From Streptomyces sp. NBC_01549 (GTDB taxonomy: Bacteria > Actinomycetota > Actinomycetes > Streptomycetales > Streptomycetaceae): a DNA stretch of 64,000 nt. The stretch lies in assembly GCF_026339955.1 (NCBI RefSeq), contig NZ_JAPEPW010000004.1, forward strand, positions 310,001 through 374,000, given 5' to 3'. Under the pieces are notes generated by a model. It searched no databases. It saw only the letters and a list, made by a program, of their open reading frames with translations, and was not told the origin of the DNA. Positions within the stretch are counted from its first letter, which is position 1. Each line of letters begins with the position of its first letter. The position numbers were made by a program, and so were the translations under genes. Below are positions 43,939 through 52,796 of this stretch, one piece after another.

Positions 43939-45411
43939 CACGGCCCCGGCGTAGTTGTGTGATGTCCGGTTCCGTGCCGGTTGATCAGATGCCGTAGACG
44001 GCGAAGGCGTCCTTGTGGCGGAGGAGGTCGCGGCGGGCGTGGGCGATGTTGGCGCGTCCGGCGAGGCGGATGGTGCTGATCGCCAGGTTGCGGAAGCTGG
44101 CCAGGGCTCGGGGTGCTGTACCGGTCCTGACCTGGGAGTTGTCTTCCCGGAAGGTGACGTCTCGCACCCAGTGGATCTTGTTCTCCACGGTCCAGTGGGA
44201 CCTCTCGTAATGGTTGAGGTGGGCGGGGCCGGCGACGTCGGGCGGCAGGCTGGTGACGCCGAAGACGATCTCTTTGCTGGTCCATTCGCCGTCGAGGTTG
44301 CCGGTGTCGCGGCGGAGGCGGAAGACCTGGGATGCGCCGGGGAACAGGGTGTGGCCGGCGGGTGCGGTGCGCAGGGTGCGGCGTTCGGTGCGGCCGTGCC
44401 CGCGGTCGGTCTCGGTCGCGGTGGTCTCGGTGAAGTCGGTGTCCGTGCCGGTCAGCAGTATCTGGGCGGCGGCGTGCGCGAGGGGCTGGTTGCCCTTGAG
44501 GATCAGGACGTAGTGGCTGCCGAGGGGGCCGGTGATCAGGCGGGCGGTCTTCTTCGTGGTGTGCAGCGCGTCCAGGGTGAACACCCTTCCGTCCAGGCCG
44601 AGTCGGGTGAGCAGGGCCCGGGCTGCCTCGCCCTCGCCGCGCTTGTCGGGGACCTGGCTCTGGCCCAGGACCGCGCCGTTGGCGTGGTCGATCGCGCCGA
44701 CCAGGAAGACCCGCCCGCTCTCGGTGCGGGCGCCGGTCAGGGCCTTGCCGTCCAGGGCCGCGGCGGGCAGCAGCCCCTCTGGCGCCGGGTGCTCGGCTGC
44801 GCGCTGGGCGGTGCGGCGCTGTTCGCGTTCCGCTGGTCCCGGGGTGGCGGGGATCTCCGGCGCCGGCACGGTGCCGCGGGCGAGGTCCGCGACGTGTCCG
44901 CAGGTTGCCGTGTCCAGGGCGTCGGTGTCCAGATGGGTGAGCACGCGCCGGAAGGTGCGCTCGCTGGGTACGAGGTAACGGCCGGTCAGCGGGTTGTACC
45001 GAGCGCCGATACTGGCCAGGTTCGTCTGCGGGGCACGGGCCGCCCACTGCCAGATCGCGGCGATCGAGTCGCCGCCGACCACCAGCGTCGCGCACGCGGT
45101 CAGTGTCAGGATCACCACCAGGGCGTGGCGTCGGCCACGTTTCGCGCGCAGGTCCGGGACCTGCCGCAACCTGCTGACCAGTTCGGACTCCACTGTCGTC
45201 GGGTCGGTGGCGAGCTCGGCCTCCCCCCGGGCGAGGTCCGCGAGTTGGCCAACGGCAGGGGGGATCGGCGAAGATGCGGGCACGAGCGCGACTCCTGTGA
45301 CGATCTTTTGGCGTAGAGACCTGAAAGATCATCAGAAGTCGCGCTCGTCCTGCAACCAGCCACATCAAACCGGGGCAGAACAACTCAAGGGAGAACTACG
45401 CCGGGGCCGTG
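43939..45411. mobile_element. ISAs1-family element A
   Basis: 1,473 bp, with ends CACGGCCCCGGCGTAGTT at both sides (inverted). It is flanked by the 10-bp duplication CAAATACCGC (43929-43938 and 45412-45421). It splits the intron maturase gene in phase. Confidence 0.93.
43985..45283 (-). CDS. ISAs1-family transposase (element A)
   Basis: A 432-residue transposase. RRHALVVILTLTACATLVVGGDSIAAIWQWA is the DUF4338-like N-terminal region, and the DDE core has PAAALDGKALTGAR (first Asp), VFTLDALHTTKKTARLI (second, DALHT) and HWTVENKIHWVRDVTF (Glu in VENK..HWVRD). All are diagnostic of ISAs1. It is intact and full length. It shares roughly three quarters of its residues with element B. Confidence 0.93.
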   Translation of the reverse strand: MPASSPIPPAVGQLADLARGEAELATDPTTVESELVSRLRQVPDLRAKRGRRHALVVILTLTACATLVVGGDSIAAIWQWAARAPQTNLASIGARYNPLTGRYLVPSERTFRRVLTHLDTDALDTATCGHVADLARGTVPAPEIPATPGPAEREQRRTAQRAAEHPAPEGLLPAAALDGKALTGARTESGRVFLVGAIDHANGAVLGQSQVPDKRGEGEAARALLTRLGLDGRVFTLDALHTTKKTARLITGPLGSHYVLILKGNQPLAHAAAQILLTGTDTDFTETTATETDRGHGRTERRTLRTAPAGHTLFPGASQVFRLRRDTGNLDGEWTSKEIVFGVTSLPPDVAGPAHLNHYERSHWTVENKIHWVRDVTFREDNSQVRTGTAPRALASFRNLAISTIRLAGRANIAHARRDLLRHKDAFAVYGI

Positions 45412-45855
45412 CAAATACCGCAGCACGGTCCGGAAGATGTCTCGGAAATACCGGGCAACCGTCGAGACACCGCACGGCCCACGCCGCTGTCTACAGGTCA
45501 CGGTCGAACGCAAGGAGGGGAAGAAGCCGCTGGTCGCCCGCTTCGGCGGGATCCCACTCAAACGAGAGCGCACCGCCACGCTCGCCGACGTCCGGCCGGT
45601 GACAGCACCCGCCTACAACGAGCTGATCAAACGGCTCCTGGCCGAGTACTGCGAGCTCTGCGAGACCCGCACGGATCTGGAGGTCCACCACATCCGCCAC
45701 CTCGCAGACCTCAAACAGCCCGGACGTCGGGACAAGCCCGCCTGGATCCAGCTCATGGCCCGGAGGAGGCGCAAGACGCTTGTGCTCTGCCGGACTTGCC
45801 ATGTCTCGGTCCATGCCGGGCGCGTTTCTCAGCCACTGCGGACGTGACCGCTGGA

Positions 45856-45889
45856 GAGCGGAATGCCCGGAAACGGGCACGTTCCGTTC
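45856..45889 (+). ncRNA. Group II intron domain V
   Basis: A 34-nt hairpin with outer stem GAGCGGAA/TTCCGTTC, a 2-nt bulge side, inner stem CCCG/CGGG and a GAAA tetraloop. The AGC catalytic triad is at its base. This is the signature of an active-site domain V and lies 8 bases after the maturase stop. Confidence 0.9.
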
Positions 45890-46131
45890 GGGGGGGGGCC
45901 GTCGGAAAAGGACCCGTGCCACGGGCACCTCGTCGGCGGCCTACTTCACCCCATCGCCGGCGGGAAGTTCCTGTATCTGGCCACCGTCATCGACGTGTAC
46001 TCCCGTCGCCTACTGGGCTGGTCGATGGCTGATGACATGCGGGCCGAACTCGTCACCGACGCGCTCAAGGCGGCCGTCCGCACTCGCGGCGGCCGGGTGG
46101 ACGACGTCATCTTCCACAGCGATCACGGGGC

Positions 46132-46588
46132 TCAACTTGGACTCAACCGGTCGTCGCAACACCAGTTTCCTGGAGAGATACGCACCTGGGGCCGGCGCGG
46201 CCGCACCCCGCAGGTGACGGTGAGCGGGCGACGCTCGGGCCGCCTGTCGGTCGCCGGACTCATCGCGATGCGGCCCGGCTCCCGCACCCGGCTGTGCCAC
46301 CGCCTGCGCACCCATCCCGCGGGCAAAAGCAAACGCCGCAGCATAGGCGAACAGGACTTCATCGCGCTGATCGACGGTGTCCACCACCTCGTCAAGGCCC
46401 CGATCGTGCTGGTCTGGGACCGGCTGAACACCCATGTCTCCCACGCCATACGTGAGTTGATCGCCGAGCGTGAATGGCTGACGGTATTCCTGCTGCCCGC
46501 GTACTCGCCGGACCTGAACCCCGTCGAGTGGGTATGGGCACATGTCAAGCGCAGCCTGGCCAACCTCACTCCCCTGTTCGACGGGTGA
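46132..46588 (+). pseudogene. IS630-family transposase fragment fused in frame to IS3 orfB
   Basis: After HSDHGAQ of the IS3 gene come about 15 unassigned residues (LGLNRSSQHQFPGEI) and then an IS630 DDE segment: TWGRRGRTPQVTVSGRRSGRLSVAGLIA, PIVLVWDRLNTHVSHAIREL (second Asp) and LPAYSPDLNPVEWVWAHVKRSLANL (Glu). It lacks the first Asp region and the C-terminal tail, ending where the aldehyde dehydrogenase gene begins. The in-frame fusion is probably accidental. Confidence 0.82.
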
Positions 46589-47515
46589 TCAGATGGTGAC
46601 GGTCTTGTATTCGAGGTAGGTGTTCAGGCCGGCGAAGCCGTACTCGCGGCCCAGGCCGCTGGCCTTGAAGCCGCCGAACGGGCCGTCGAAGCCGACGGGG
46701 GCGCCGTTGATCGTGACGGTGCCGGTGCGAATGCGGCGGGCGATGGCCAGGGCGTGCTGCTCGTCGGCGGACCACACGCCGCCGGACAGGCCATACTCGG
46801 AGTCATTGGCGATGCGCACGGCGTCGTCCTCGTCCTCGTAGGCGATGACGACCAGCACCGGGCCGAAGATCTCCTCCTGGGCGATCCGCATCGCGTTGTC
46901 GACGTCCGCGAAGACGGTCGGGGTGACGTAGTAGCCCTGTTCCAGGCCGACCGGCACCTGCGGGCCACCGGTGACCAGGCGTGCGCCTTCCTTGATGCCG
47001 ATCTCGATGTAGCCGCGCACCCGCTGTTGCTGGTCGCGGCGGATCATCGGGCCGATGAAGGTGTCCGGGTCGTGCGGGTCGCCGACCTTCAGCGACTCGA
47101 CGACCTGCTTGACGGCGGCGACGACCTCCTCATAGCGCCTGCGCGGGGCGAGGATGCGGGTCTGGGCGATGCACGCCTCGCCGTTGTTGAGCAGGCAGGA
47201 GAAGGCCAGGCCGGCTGTGAACTTCGCCAGGTCGGCGTCGGGCAGGACGATGGCGGCGGACTTGCCGCCGAGCTCCAGGCTGACGCGCTTGAGCTGCTGG
47301 CCAGCGATGGAGGCGATCCGACGCCCGGCGCCGGTCGAACCGGTGAACGCGATCTTGTCGACGTCGGGGTGGGACACCAGGTGCTCGCTGGTCTCGCGGT
47401 CGGCCGGCAGCACGCTGATCGTGCCTGCGGGCAGCCCGCACTCGGCCAGCAGGTCGGCGAGCAGGCCCATGCTCAGGGAGTTCTCCGGTAAGACCTTCAG
47501 GATGACCGTCGCGTA
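46589..47515 (-). pseudogene. Aldehyde dehydrogenase, C-terminal two thirds
   Basis: About 305 residues of an NAD(P)-dependent aldehyde dehydrogenase. IAFTGSTGAGRRIASIAG is the nucleotide-binding FTGSTxxG, SLELGGKSAAIVLPDADL has the general-base Glu, and LNNGEACIAQTRIL holds the catalytic Cys. YYVTPTVFADVDNAMRIAQEEIFGPVLVVIAY and the C-terminal PFGGFKASGLGREYG complete the catalytic and oligomerisation parts. The first 170 or so residues (N-terminal NAD-binding half, with the oxyanion Asn) are missing. At about 47517 the frame passes into a secreted-protein remnant. Even a protein started at an internal ATG (47470) would be inactive. Confidence 0.85.
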
Positions 47516-47920
47516 CGCGGGCGAGCAGCGGGCCGCAGTTCCAGCTGCCGGCGGAGCGGGTGGAGGCGAAGGTGATCAAGGGCTCGTGAGCGGAGGCCCG
47601 GAAGGTGTACTCGCGGCCGAGATGCCAGCCCTGGTCTTTGGGTTCGGTGCGGAACTCCTGGCGTGCGCCGCCTTCGGCCAGCACGGTGAAGGGCTGGCCC
47701 TGGGTGAGCTGGTCGCTCGGGCAGTTGCTGGCCGTTCCTCCGAAGCCGTCGTCGAAGGTGACGGTGACCTCGGCACCGGCCCGTACTCCGCGCAGCCGCT
47801 GGCTGACGGTGTGATCGTCGGTGTTGCGGTTTCGCAGGAGGATGGCCACCGGTGCGTTGTCGGGGTGGCTGGAGGAGGTGCCGCTGTAGCGGTAGGGGTA
47901 GCGGATGGTCCAGCCTTTGA

Positions 47921-49424
47921 CACGGCAGCTGTAGTTCGTGAGGCGTGAGGCATCGCCGCTGGCCAGCGTGGTGGGTGGGGTGCCTGCGGCAGGGGTACGG
48001 CCACCGGCATCGTGATCTTGTGTGACGAAGAATCAAGAAGCGGTGGCCGCGCAGGCCACGGTAGTACACGCCGGGTGGGACGGGTTGTTCGAGGGGTTGA
48101 TGGGCCGGTTCGCGAGCTGCTTCCCGCGCCGGGAGACCCGGCTGACCTGCCGGAACATGGTCTCTGGGCTGCTGATGGTCAAGGAATCGGCGAACTGCTG
48201 GTCGTTGGCCGAGGCGATCGGCCACAGCGGTCCGCATGTCCTGCAGCACTTCTTGTCGAGGGCCCGCTTCGACACCGAGGCAGTCCGCCGGTCGGTCGCG
48301 GCCTGGACGGTGGAGCAACTCGGCGAGAGGGAGGTGATGTTGGTGGTGGACGAGACGGGCGATGAGAAGTCGTCCCTCGACGCGGTCGGCGCGGCCCGGC
48401 AGTACTCCGGGGCGCTGGGCGGGATCGGGCTGTGCCAGGTCGCGGTACACCTCTCCTACGTGAGTGCCGAGGGGCACGCGCTGGTCGACCGTCGGCTGTA
48501 CCTGGGCGAGGCATGGGCGGCGGACGACGAGCGCCGTGAGCTGGTCGGGGTGCCCGACGAGAGGTGTTCGCCACCAAGCCGCAACTGGCCGGCGACATGC
48601 TGGAGGACGCCCACGCCTCGGGGGTGCACACCGCGTGGGTGGCCGCCGACGAGGTCTACGGTGGACGGGAGTTGCGTGCGCGGATCCGTGCGCTGGGCTA
48701 CGGCTACGCGATCGCGGTACCCACCAGCCACCGGGTCACCACCCCGGGCGCCGGGAAGAAGAAGGTCACCGCGCTGCTGGAGCGGGTGCCGAAGCGGGCC
48801 TGGATGCGGCTGAGGACCGGCCATGGCACCAAGGCCGAGCGGCTCTACGACTGGGCGATGATCGACGTGAACCCCGACGATGCGCCGCCCGGACAGGCCG
48901 CCGGGCACAGCCAGGTCCTGGTCCGACGCCACCGCCGCACCGGCACCCTTTCCTTCTACCGGACCTGGCACCCCGACCCGCAGCCGATATCGGTGCTGGT
49001 CAGCGCGGTCTGCCGCAGGTGGCGGGTCGAGGAGGACTTCCAGGGAGCCAAGGGCCTGGCCCACCTCGACACCGGCCAGGTCACCTGCTGGACGTCCTGG
49101 CACCGCTGGAGCCTCATGTCAATGATCGCCTACGCACTTCTGGCCGTCGGCGCCCTCCACGAGCGGCAACGCGCCCACCCCGCCAACTCCGACGACGAGT
49201 TGGCCATGGTGCCCGTCAGCCCGCGCGAACTCCTCGCGCTATTGCGGGTCTTCGCCCTGCCAAGGCCCCGCCAGGACACCGATCCGGCACACGCCCTGCG
49301 CTGGTCGAACTGGCGTCGCCGACACCAGCATCGCGCGACGGCCTGCCACCGCCGCTGGAACAACGTCACAGCAGTGGCCATCGCATGACAGGAACCTCAC
49401 GAGTCACGAACTACAGCTGCCGTG
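47921..49424. mobile_element. IS701-family element, copy 2
   Basis: 1,504 bp, with the same ends as copy 1 (CACGGCAGCTGTAGTTCGTG), inverted relative to it. It is flanked by TTTGA (47916-47920 and 49425-49429) and lies in the DUF642-like gene. Confidence 0.92.
48022..49388 (+). pseudogene. IS701-family transposase, one frameshift (copy 2)
   Basis: The frame is open from MTKNQEAVAAQ (48022) through MLVVDETGDEKSS because it has the G that copy 1 lacks near 48330. It breaks near 48562, where GAGAGGTG replaces the GAGAGGGTG of copy 1. The rest (VFATKPQLAGDMLEDAHASG to the end) is in another frame. Each copy therefore carries a different single-base deletion in a G run. A protein with both corrected would be about 455 residues. 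Confidence 0.88.
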
Positions 49425-49654
49425 TTTGACCTGGCTGGTGTCGGTGTCGGCGGTGAAGGCCGGCTGGCTGAAGTCGCCGTTGATGACCGCCGCCTGGACG
49501 GGTTCGGGGGCGGATTCTCCTCAATGCCGAAGACACCGATCGGAGTCCGCTTACCGATTCTCGATCCGCTTGAAACAACGACCGGTCAACAAACGTTTCC
49601 CTGATACGAGAGCAGGAAGTCTGAAAACGATCAGAAGAAAGGAAGGAGAAGGCG

Positions 49655-50290
49655 ATGGAAGCCATCGTCGACACCGGAGTTCTTCCCGGGCGGCAGGCCG
49701 GGGCCCCGGGCGTGTCGGCGGATGACGGAACCTGGATACTGGCACACGGACCGGGGGCAGCGGCACACGCACGGAAGATCACCGAAGAGGTCCTGCGAGA
49801 ATGGCGGGTAGCCCCGGAGGTCGCCGAAAGCGTGCTGCTTGTGGTGTCCGAACTGGTCACCAACGCCGTCGAACACGCGCGACCGCCAGCAGCCCTGCAT
49901 CTGCAGCACGACCCGGACTCCGGACGGGTGCGGGTGGAAGTCACCGACGGCGGCCCTGCCGCCACACAGGGCGACTGGGCAGCGAGCTGCACCGACGGCG
50001 AGCACGGCCGAGGACTGCACATCATCGACCTCGTCACCGCCGCTCACGGCTACGACCAGGAACGCGACCGCGTCACCCACTGGGCCGACCTCACCACTGC
50101 GGCCTGCCTTCGGTTCGCCGCCCCAGGACGGCTTGACGGTCTCTGCGGCAAGCCGCCCGTTGAGGCCGAGCGGCGTCCACGTCACAGGGGCAGAGCGGGT
50201 GTGCCGACGGGGCGGACCACACAACGGGAAGCACGTGTCCTGTGCAGCGCGTCGGGCCGCTCCCGGAATGAAGTGGAGGGGAGGCGCTGA
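49655..50290 (+). CDS. RsbW-like ATP-binding regulatory protein (HATPase_c)
   Basis: A 211-residue protein with an anti-sigma-factor type GHKL ATPase domain at residues 25-150. LLVVSELVTNAVEHA is the N box, VRVEVTDGGPA is the G1 box (DGG) and HGRGLHIIDLVTAAHG the G2 box. Streptomyces has many such small kinases, which bind sigma or anti-anti-sigma factors. The 60-residue C-terminal tail (from RFAAPGRL) is rich in Arg/Gly and unlike the family, which usually ends near residue 145. GAAGGAG lies ahead of the ATG. The next gene begins 4 bp after the stop, so they form a pair. Confidence 0.85.
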   Translation: MEAIVDTGVLPGRQAGAPGVSADDGTWILAHGPGAAAHARKITEEVLREWRVAPEVAESVLLVVSELVTNAVEHARPPAALHLQHDPDSGRVRVEVTDGGPAATQGDWAASCTDGEHGRGLHIIDLVTAAHGYDQERDRVTHWADLTTAACLRFAAPGRLDGLCGKPPVEAERRPRHRGRAGVPTGRTTQREARVLCSASGRSRNEVEGRR

Positions 50291-50937
50291 CACGATGGCA
50301 CACGTAGTCGTCGAGGATGGCCAAGTAGTCATACGCCTGGCGTGGTGGGAGAGAGCAGCCGCCCGCCGGGGCGACGACGTGCGCGTGCCGTTGACGGCCG
50401 TACGCCGGGTGACCGTCGAGTCCGACTGGTGGCGTGCTCTGAGTGGAACACACGAGCGCGGCACCTGCGTCCCCGATGCCTTGTGCGTCGGTACGCGCCG
50501 CCATCAGGCCGGGAAGGACTTCGTGGCCATTCGGCCTCGCCGACCCGTGGTGTGCATCGAACTCTGGTCCTCTGCTCCTTTCCGTCTTCTCGCCGTTTCC
50601 GCGCGGGACAACGCGGAAGCCGAGGCTTCCGCGGGGCAGCTTCGCCGGACCGCTCCGAGAATTGATATCTCCACGCCGTGGCGGCAGCCCCTGCCCGTGC
50701 CCGATGACAGAGCTGAATGCGGCAGGGGAGCAGGGGAATCTTTACGCAGGCACTTTTTGGGTTTCCTCCCTTGCGGAATGCTCTTCCTCCTCCTGGCGCT
50801 GGCCCTTTTCTCGGTAGTTGCCAATGGTGCGGATATCTCGTATATACAACAAAGAGGAGAATGCGCGCGCAGCTCCAGAGCGGCTGCGACGCCCGAGCGA
50901 GCGTCGCTGCGGACGCACGGCCCCGGCGTAGTTGATC

Positions 50938-52740
50938 TTTGATGGGTTTTGGGTCGTTTGCCCAGGGGGAGGGGTGTGAGTTGCCAGACGAGCGCGGCCT
51001 CTGACCTCGATTCTTCCGAGGGCTGGCGGCGGCAGTGTGAGCGGCTGACTGCCTGATATGTCCCGTGCCGTGTCGGGACTGGCCGTCGCGTGACGCTGCG
51101 GGGCGTCGGGTTCCACGGGCCCGAGGGTGGTGCGGTCCTCTCGTTGTTGTCGGGTGGTGGCCGGCCGTCAGGTGAGGGCCGGAAGCTGGTGAGCGCGCTG
51201 CCAGGCGGTGGCGAACGCTGCCCCCCAGGGCCAGGTGCGGTCGAGGTGCAGGGTGCGCCGGCGGGCGTGGGAGGTGAGCCGGGCGGGCAGGTGGTACAGC
51301 TTCCTGCGGATCGTCTCCGGTTCGGCGGCGGCGAGTGCGGGCTCGTCGTGCAGGAGGAGGAGCCGGGTCCAGGCGTCGAGGTCGGCGGCGAGCGTGGCGG
51401 CCAGCACCCAGGCCATGTTGAGCTGCCAGGACTTCGAGGGCAGCAGCCCGAGGCCGACCCGCTTGATCGCTTTGACACGGTCCTCGACCTCGGCGTGATC
51501 ACGGTAGAGGGCGTCGACGAACCACACCTGCCCGGAGCCCGGGGCCCCGGAGAGCCCTTGGCGGGCGGGGATGTTCGTGGCGACGATCTGGTAGCGCCAG
51601 CCGGTGCGCTTCTCGAACGCGGTCAGCTTCTTCGTATCCCGCCGCGAGGGCTTGACCCGGCGCACGATCAGCCGCATCCCGGCCGGCCAGCCGGTCAGGT
51701 CACGGACCCCGGTCAGCTCGGCGACCTGGTAGGACACCCATTCCCCATCGGGTCCCTTGATCTCGTGGAGTTGGCCGTCCTGCCGCAGTGCGGCCGTCCA
51801 CACGTTCTCGGGCAGCAGCGCGATGGCCCGCTCGTCCGTGGCGTTGATGGCCCAGCCGGTCACCCAGCGCACCCGGCGCCGGCTGGTGGTCAGACTCTGG
51901 AGATGGTCCAGGACCTCGTGGCTGAAGGCCGCGCCGTCGATCCGCACCAGCAGCTTCGACCACAGCGGGAGCGGGAGCTGCCGAAACGCCGAGGCCAGGA
52001 CGCTCTTGTGGTCGGCGACATCGTTCGGTGGCGCGTTGCCGGGCCGCAGCAGCATGGCGACGCACTCACGGGTGTTGGCCACCCACGCCCCCAGCGGCAT
52101 GTGACCGAAGGTCCCCTTGAAGGTGCCCGCCGCGCCTTCCTTGCGGCTGGTGCAGGTCACGATGGTCGCATCCAGGTCCAGGACGTACCAGCCGGTCAGC
52201 TCCCGGCCGCACACCGAGATCCAGGGGAAACCGCCGGGCCGCAGGGCGAGCAGCGTCCACACCACGCGGCGTATCGCGGCACGGGCGCGTTCCACCCTGG
52301 CCGCGACCGGGGCGTCGATCGCGGCCAGGGCGCGGCGCAGGGTGCTGTCCGAAACCGGGCGCGGGAACACCGCACGCCAGTGGTACTGGAGTTGCTCGGC
52401 CTCCAGGACGTTCGTCGCGCCGAGCACGATCGCACAGGCCAGCTGGACCAGCGCCATGCCCCGGTCCCGCCAGCCCGGCCCGGTGCCCTTCGGCAACGCC
52501 GCACTCAGCGCGGCGGCCAGGCCGACGCGGTCGGCGACCTTCCGCAGCAGCACCACGCCCGCGTGGCCGATCAGGTTCTTGCCGTCGGCCCGCACGGCAA
52601 GCCGGTGATCCCATTCGGTAACCTGCACCTGTTGGGTGCCTCTTCTCCGCGACGTTCTTGATCTCAGCAGTCAGATCATCGCAGGTGGGAGGCACCCTTC
52701 TTCTGCCGGGACGTCAGATCACTTTCATAGCTGAATACAT
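50938..52740. mobile_element. IS1380-family element inside ISAs1 B
   Basis: About 1.8 kb of DNA absent from ISAs1 element A lies between the left terminal repeat (CACGGCC...GTAGTT) and the promoter region of the ISAs1 B transposase. It contains one IS1380 transposase. I could not settle the exact ends or the target duplication by eye, so the limits are approximate. Confidence 0.7.
51168..52628 (-). CDS. IS1380-family transposase
   Basis: A 486-residue DDE transposase. VLDLDATIVTCTSRKEGAAGTFKGTFGHMPLGAWV is the IS1380 first-Asp region (LDxDxT...S.K.GA.....G.FG..P). KLLVRIDGAAFSHEVLDHL has the second Asp (RxDGAxFS). VDALYRDHAEVEDRVKAIKRVGLGLLPSKSWQLNMAWV has the Glu (HAxVExRIK). Full length; GTG start. 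Confidence 0.9.
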   Translation of the reverse strand: MQVTEWDHRLAVRADGKNLIGHAGVVLLRKVADRVGLAAALSAALPKGTGPGWRDRGMALVQLACAIVLGATNVLEAEQLQYHWRAVFPRPVSDSTLRRALAAIDAPVAARVERARAAIRRVVWTLLALRPGGFPWISVCGRELTGWYVLDLDATIVTCTSRKEGAAGTFKGTFGHMPLGAWVANTRECVAMLLRPGNAPPNDVADHKSVLASAFRQLPLPLWSKLLVRIDGAAFSHEVLDHLQSLTTSRRRVRWVTGWAINATDERAIALLPENVWTAALRQDGQLHEIKGPDGEWVSYQVAELTGVRDLTGWPAGMRLIVRRVKPSRRDTKKLTAFEKRTGWRYQIVATNIPARQGLSGAPGSGQVWFVDALYRDHAEVEDRVKAIKRVGLGLLPSKSWQLNMAWVLAATLAADLDAWTRLLLLHDEPALAAAEPETIRRKLYHLPARLTSHARRRTLHLDRTWPWGAAFATAWQRAHQLPALT

Positions 52741-52796
52741 GAGGCTGATGATCTTTCAGGTTCCTACGCCAGAAGATCGTCTCAGGAGCCGCGCTC

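Larger units (their letters stand above)
42577..45847 (+). pseudogene. ltrA: Group II intron reverse transcriptase/maturase with HNH domain, split by ISAs1
   Basis: Codons 1-454 (42577-43938) carry the RT domains: RPLGLPTWSDKLVAEAVRLLLE (RT1-2), HGFRPQRGCHTAL (RT2a), GVHWFIEGDISDCFGSLDH (RT3), SGSPQGGVASPILSNIYLD (RT4) and LRYVRYADDFLLGFAG (RT5, catalytic YADD). The maturase X domain (QYYLLAQNVHRLSKLHWIMETSLLKTLACKYR) is cut by ISAs1. It resumes in the same frame at 45422 (STVRKMSRKYRATV), leading to an HNH endonuclease: CELCETRTDLEVHHIRHL and LVLCRTCH. The restored protein has 595 residues. The ATG at 42577 has AGGGAGG upstream. As it stands the intron cannot make its protein. Confidence 0.92.
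42045..45949 (+). ncRNA. Group II intron, interrupted by ISAs1
   Basis: The 5' end is GTGCGCC, and the 3' end is ...CTACTTCAC with a candidate branch A at 45943, seven bases from the end. The 5' exon ends in TATCTG (IBS1, 42039-42044); its exact complement CAGATA occurs in domain I at 42320-42325 (EBS1). ATCAC just upstream (42033-42037) matches GTGAT at 42264-42268 (EBS2). The open reading frame is a reverse transcriptase/maturase with HNH domain, and a canonical 34-nt domain V follows it. Without the 1.47-kb ISAs1 and its duplication the intron would be about 2.42 kb. The exons are the two halves of an IS3 transposase gene and join in frame. Confidence 0.9.
38890..46131 (+). pseudogene. IS3-family orfB split by ISAzo13, IS5 and a group II intron
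   Basis: The pieces of one orfB read in order: 38910-39027 (QRQSAKQAADAALTRRIRKV, then TYGAKRITAEL), 41848-42044 (SAGGVVVNRKRVERLMRQHAI...NFTASTPNRAWVGDITYL) and 45950-46131 (PIAGGKFLYLATVIDVYSRRLLGWS...VDDVIFHSDHGAQ). Removing the two IS elements with one TTA each, and the intron exactly at its splice sites, gives one continuous frame across all three junctions. Two of the three DDE residues are visible (GDIT and HSDHG). The extreme N-terminus is missing, and the gene ends by fusion to an IS630 remnant after HSDHGAQ. Confidence 0.88.
47520..49530 (-). pseudogene. Secreted DUF642-like (galactose-binding-like) protein, split by IS701
   Basis: Joining the two parts across IS701 gives AAVINGDFSQPAFTADTDTS, then QVKGWTIRYPYRYSG and VSQRLRGVRAGAEVTVTFDDG, later QGWHLGREYTFRASAHEPLITFAS and SWNCGPLLARV. 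The NGDFE-like start, GWTI, the VxQxLxG strand and the final GPLLxxV are the pattern of DUF642 / choice-of-anchor jelly-roll domains, which bind glycans outside the cell. The C-terminal end is cut at about 47517 by the aldehyde dehydrogenase junction. The N-terminal signal peptide is not identifiable. Confidence 0.65.
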
